The notes beneath the pieces were generated by a model. That model did not search any database. It saw only the letters and a program-made list of their open reading frames with translations, and had not been told where the DNA came from. Positions 23,035 through 25,146 of a DNA stretch of 25,146 nucleotides are shown here, one piece after another. Source of the DNA: an uncultured Bacteroidales bacterium (GTDB lineage Bacteria; Bacteroidota; Bacteroidia; Bacteroidales; F082); NCBI GenBank assembly GCA_937926515.1, contig CALAZZ010000114.1, positions 1 through 25,146 on the forward strand. The letters run 5' to 3'. Position numbers and translations under genes: made by a program. Position 1 is the stretch's first letter, and each line of letters starts with the position of its first letter.

Positions 23035-23925
23035 ATGGTTTATTTTTGTTATATAGACGAGTCAGGGACACCAGAGGTTCCAGGTAATACCAGTCATTAT
23101 ATATTGGCAGGTCTTTCAATACCTATTTCTTACTGGAAAAAGTGTGAGGTAGGAATATCGAAGATAAAGCATAAGTATGACTTGCAAGATTCAGAAGTTC
23201 ATACAGGTTGGATAGTCCGCAAATACTTAGAACAAAGCAGAATAGTTGGATTTGAGTCAATGAACTACGCACAAAGGCGTCACGAAGTTTTAAAACTTCG
23301 AAGGGCTGAACTTCTAAAACTCCAAAAGAGTCAGAATAAAAGTCACTATAAACAGACAAGAAAAAACTATCGTCAAACAGAAGCATACATTCATTTAACT
23401 CATAACGAAAGAATTGCTTTTATTCAGGAATTAGCAGATTTGGTTGGTAGTTGGTCTTTTTCAAGATTGTTTGCTGAATGTGTGAATAAGATTCATTTCG
23501 ACCCCGTAAGAGCACAACAATCTGTAGATGAGCAGGCGTTGGAGCAACTTGTTTCTCGTTTTGAGCAATATATGAAAATTCTCAGCAAAAGCACTAAAAA
23601 CTCGAAGATTTTTGGAACATTAATTCACGATAACAACGATACTGTTGCTAGAAAGCATACTGAATTAATGAAGAAGTTCCATCGTCACGGAACTTTATGG
23701 ACAACTATAAAACATATAATAGAAACTCCATTTTTTGTAAATTCTGAACTTACTAGTCTTGTCCAAATTGCAGATTTATGCAGTTATTCTCTTAGAAGGT
23801 ATTTCGAGAATAATGAAACTGATTTATTAAATCGTATTCAAAGTCGGTTTGATAGGAAAAGCGGAAAGATTGTCGGCATTCGTCATTTTACTGATGCGAC
23901 TTGTCAGTGTATGTTCTGCGTTTAA
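23035..23925 (+). CDS. DUF3800 domain protein
   Basis: A 296-residue cytoplasmic protein of the DUF3800 family, thought to have an RNase H-like fold. The family opening YFCYIDESGTP with D8-E9 is clear, followed by YILAGLSIP. Later acidic positions match the fold: FGTLIHDNNDT (near residue 205) and LVQIADLCSYSLRRYFEN (near 245), where the Asp of QIADL is usually conserved. A Lys/Arg-rich helical insertion (about 85-120, LRRAELLKLQKSQNKSHYKQTRKNY) sits in the middle. DUF3800 proteins are frequent in mobile and defence-associated regions, but their biochemical role is not established; nuclease activity is inferred from the fold. It is the only rightward gene of the island, lies between repeat copies 3 and 4, and has its own promoter. 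Codon use is A/T-rich. Confidence 0.85.
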   Translation: MVYFCYIDESGTPEVPGNTSHYILAGLSIPISYWKKCEVGISKIKHKYDLQDSEVHTGWIVRKYLEQSRIVGFESMNYAQRRHEVLKLRRAELLKLQKSQNKSHYKQTRKNYRQTEAYIHLTHNERIAFIQELADLVGSWSFSRLFAECVNKIHFDPVRAQQSVDEQALEQLVSRFEQYMKILSKSTKNSKIFGTLIHDNNDTVARKHTELMKKFHRHGTLWTTIKHIIETPFFVNSELTSLVQIADLCSYSLRRYFENNETDLLNRIQSRFDRKSGKIVGIRHFTDATCQCMFCV

Positions 23926-23927
23926 GA

Positions 23928-24165
23928 TTGGCGGTAACGGGAAGTCCGTGCAAAAAACCCACTCAGCCCATAAGCATCTTCGCTGAAATTGACCTTAAGG
24001 CCTCATGCAGGATTTTAGGCATAGCTCACCGGTGTATGTTTTTCTGGTGTAAAAATACTTAAATCATCAAAACAGCCCAGACTTGGTCGTATTTTACCAT
24101 TTAATTTATGTAAAGCCTATGTTTTAAGGCAATTACAAAATTATCCAAAAGCGGACAGGCGTTCA
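23928..24165 (+). repeat. Composite repeat, copy 4
   Basis: Starts GGCGGTAACGGGAAGTCCGTGC, then CACTCAGCCCATAAGCATCTTCGCTGAA, and ACCTTAAGGCCTCATGCAGG (23992-24011, identical to copy 1). The tail CATCAAAACAGCCCAGACTTGG ... ATTTTACCATTTAATTTATGTAAAGC matches copy 2. A further stretch, AAAATTATCCAAAA ... ACAGGCGTT (24137-24162), resembles the AAAATATCCAAAACAGGCGTTAAG segment of copy 3, so this copy bridges both tail types. Confidence 0.7.
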
Positions 24166-24367
24166 ACACCGGCTGAAATCACAAACGTATGTGTCCAATA
24201 GGCATCAGGGAAAAGCAGGCTTGCGTTTGCGTTTAAGCCTTATTTGTTAGCATGTCGTTGTTATTATAAATTTCTTAATTTCTGTTTGACCACCTTCTTC
24301 TATTCGTTAAGATGGTTATCCATTTAGGTTGCTTCATAACGACTGCTCAACAAACTCCAGGTTAATC
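24166..24367. other. Gene-free stretch at the right end of the island
   Basis: About 200 nt between repeat copy 4 and the 3' end of the alpha/beta hydrolase gene. It contains GCGTTTGCGTTTAAGCC and A/T-rich sequence but no recognisable gene, promoter or strong terminator. Confidence 0.4.
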
Positions 24368-25146
24368 TTATTCAAACAATTCTTGAAGCCAATTAACCAT
24401 CAATGGAACATAACCGGGGGCAAACACCGCTGCCTGATTGTCCTCGTATTGTGCCCTTCGTTCTCTGGTCGCAGCACTTTTACCCGACAAATTAAATGTC
24501 AGAGTATGGTCTGCCTCAGGTACTATTTTCAGGTAAACATTATGGTTTCCTATGTTTCTCATCTTATTTTTAAAAACCTTTGCACTTTTCTTTGACGGCA
24601 CTACCAAATCATTTTCACCCCAAATAGCCAATAAAGGGATATTCAAATAATTTTTGAAAGCAGGGGCTTCGTCCTCTTTGATTACAATGCTTAAATACCT
24701 GTATACAACTTCGTCCCCCGTGATGACATAGTCTACCCAGCTTTGGTCTTTGATTTTATCCTGAAGTGTGGTAAACGCTGCAAAAGGTCTGTCTGTGTCC
24801 ACCAGATTTTTTACTTCCCGGGTATATGCCATCGCTTCTCTGATGTGCTTTCGGGAAAACCTATCGGCTCTCATAGATGCCCTTACCCGATAGAGTTCCT
24901 GCTCGATGGCTGTTGTTACCGGGGATGAAACAGTAATTACAAATGCCGGATTGACAATCCCGGCAGCTTCGGGCATTACCCAACCTGCTTGACTTATACC
25001 CCAAAATCCTATTTTTTCAGAGTCTATTTCAGTTACTGTTCTTAGCATCTTTAAGGCATCGGCCACTTCTAATGCTCTTTCTTTTACACCTTGTTGAACT
25101 AAATCCCGCTCAAGCGGGATAGCCCTTTCAAAAATACCCGATTCTT
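24368..25146 (-). CDS. Alpha/beta hydrolase (serine hydrolase), N-terminus off the right edge
   Basis: About 259 residues of a serine hydrolase of the dienelactone hydrolase/prolyl oligopeptidase-like kind. The frame stays open to the last base of the window, with codons reading GIFERAIPLERDLVQQGVKE, so an internal GTG near 25066 is not the start. The catalytic triad is complete: Ser in the nucleophile elbow GFWGISQAGWVMPEA, Asp in LLAIWGENDLVVPSKKS, and His in VPEADHTLTF. The lid region between (MRADRFSRKHIREAMAYTREVK) is helical. The oxyanion-hole strand and any signal peptide lie beyond the window. Relatives hydrolyse esters, lactones or short peptides; the substrate here is not known. It borders the accessory island and looks like the return to ordinary chromosome, although it may itself be cargo. 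Confidence 0.88.
   Translation of the reverse strand, partial: ESGIFERAIPLERDLVQQGVKERALEVADALKMLRTVTEIDSEKIGFWGISQAGWVMPEAAGIVNPAFVITVSSPVTTAIEQELYRVRASMRADRFSRKHIREAMAYTREVKNLVDTDRPFAAFTTLQDKIKDQSWVDYVITGDEVVYRYLSIVIKEDEAPAFKNYLNIPLLAIWGENDLVVPSKKSAKVFKNKMRNIGNHNVYLKIVPEADHTLTFNLSGKSAATRERRAQYEDNQAAVFAPGYVPLMVNWLQELFE

Noticed and set aside
22688..23119. 143-codon minus-strand open frame across repeat copy 3 and the DUF3800 start.
   Set aside because: It is antisense to the promoter and start of the DUF3800 gene, and its equivalent in repeat copy 1 contains stop codons.
20088..24352. 14-nt inverted match TGTTGAGCAGTCGT (20088-20101) and ACGACTGCTCAACA (24339-24352) near both ends of the island, like terminal repeats.
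   Set aside because: About one such match is expected by chance in a 25-kb window, neighbouring bases do not match, and the sites are not at the outer limits of the island.

Overview
The window looks like a chromosomal segment of a Bacteroidota (Bacteroidetes) bacterium. The grounds are several start-proximal TAnnTTTG (-7) promoter boxes typical of that phylum, few purine-rich ribosome binding sites, a DUF5011-type lipoprotein, and the overall style of the proteins. No tRNA, rRNA or CRISPR array was seen.

Bases 1-9307 are a run of minus-strand housekeeping genes. In transcription order (right to left) they are: a HAD-family protein overlapping an exported M23 peptidase; arginine deiminase; a membrane class III adenylate cyclase followed after 9 nt by an HD-domain phosphohydrolase; and a GT-C membrane glycosyltransferase overlapping ligA, whose 3' part lies off the left edge.

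Bases 9433-19121 are plus-strand. A DUF5011 lipoprotein, an LtaS/MdoB-like phosphoglycerol transferase and a DgkB/YegS lipid kinase form an overlapping chain that suggests head-group transfer from phosphatidylglycerol coupled to diacylglycerol recycling, followed closely by a SUI1/YciH factor. Next come SixA and polyphosphate kinase (ppk1), a zinc-dependent phospholipase C-like gene broken by a -1 frameshift, and an overlapping moeA-moaA pair for molybdenum cofactor synthesis with an unusually short MoaA.

Bases 19122-24367 are an accessory island of different character. Four cargo genes (a helical protein of unknown function, a DUF4440/SnoaL-like lipoprotein, a Fic AMP-transferase, a DUF3800 protein) sit on mixed strands. 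Every gap that follows one of them (in + coordinates) holds one copy of a degenerate composite repeat of roughly 190-450 bp. Two places also carry the 3' end (domain V/VI, or VI alone) of a group II intron, apparently 5'-truncated copies. The Fic gene has a promoter embedded in TGTATAG half-sites and a 41-bp direct repeat, consistent with autoregulation through its C-terminal winged helix. The cassette-like order 'gene, repeat, gene, repeat', without any recombinase or transposase in view, is the most unusual thing here.

The right edge carries the 3' part of a minus-strand alpha/beta hydrolase.
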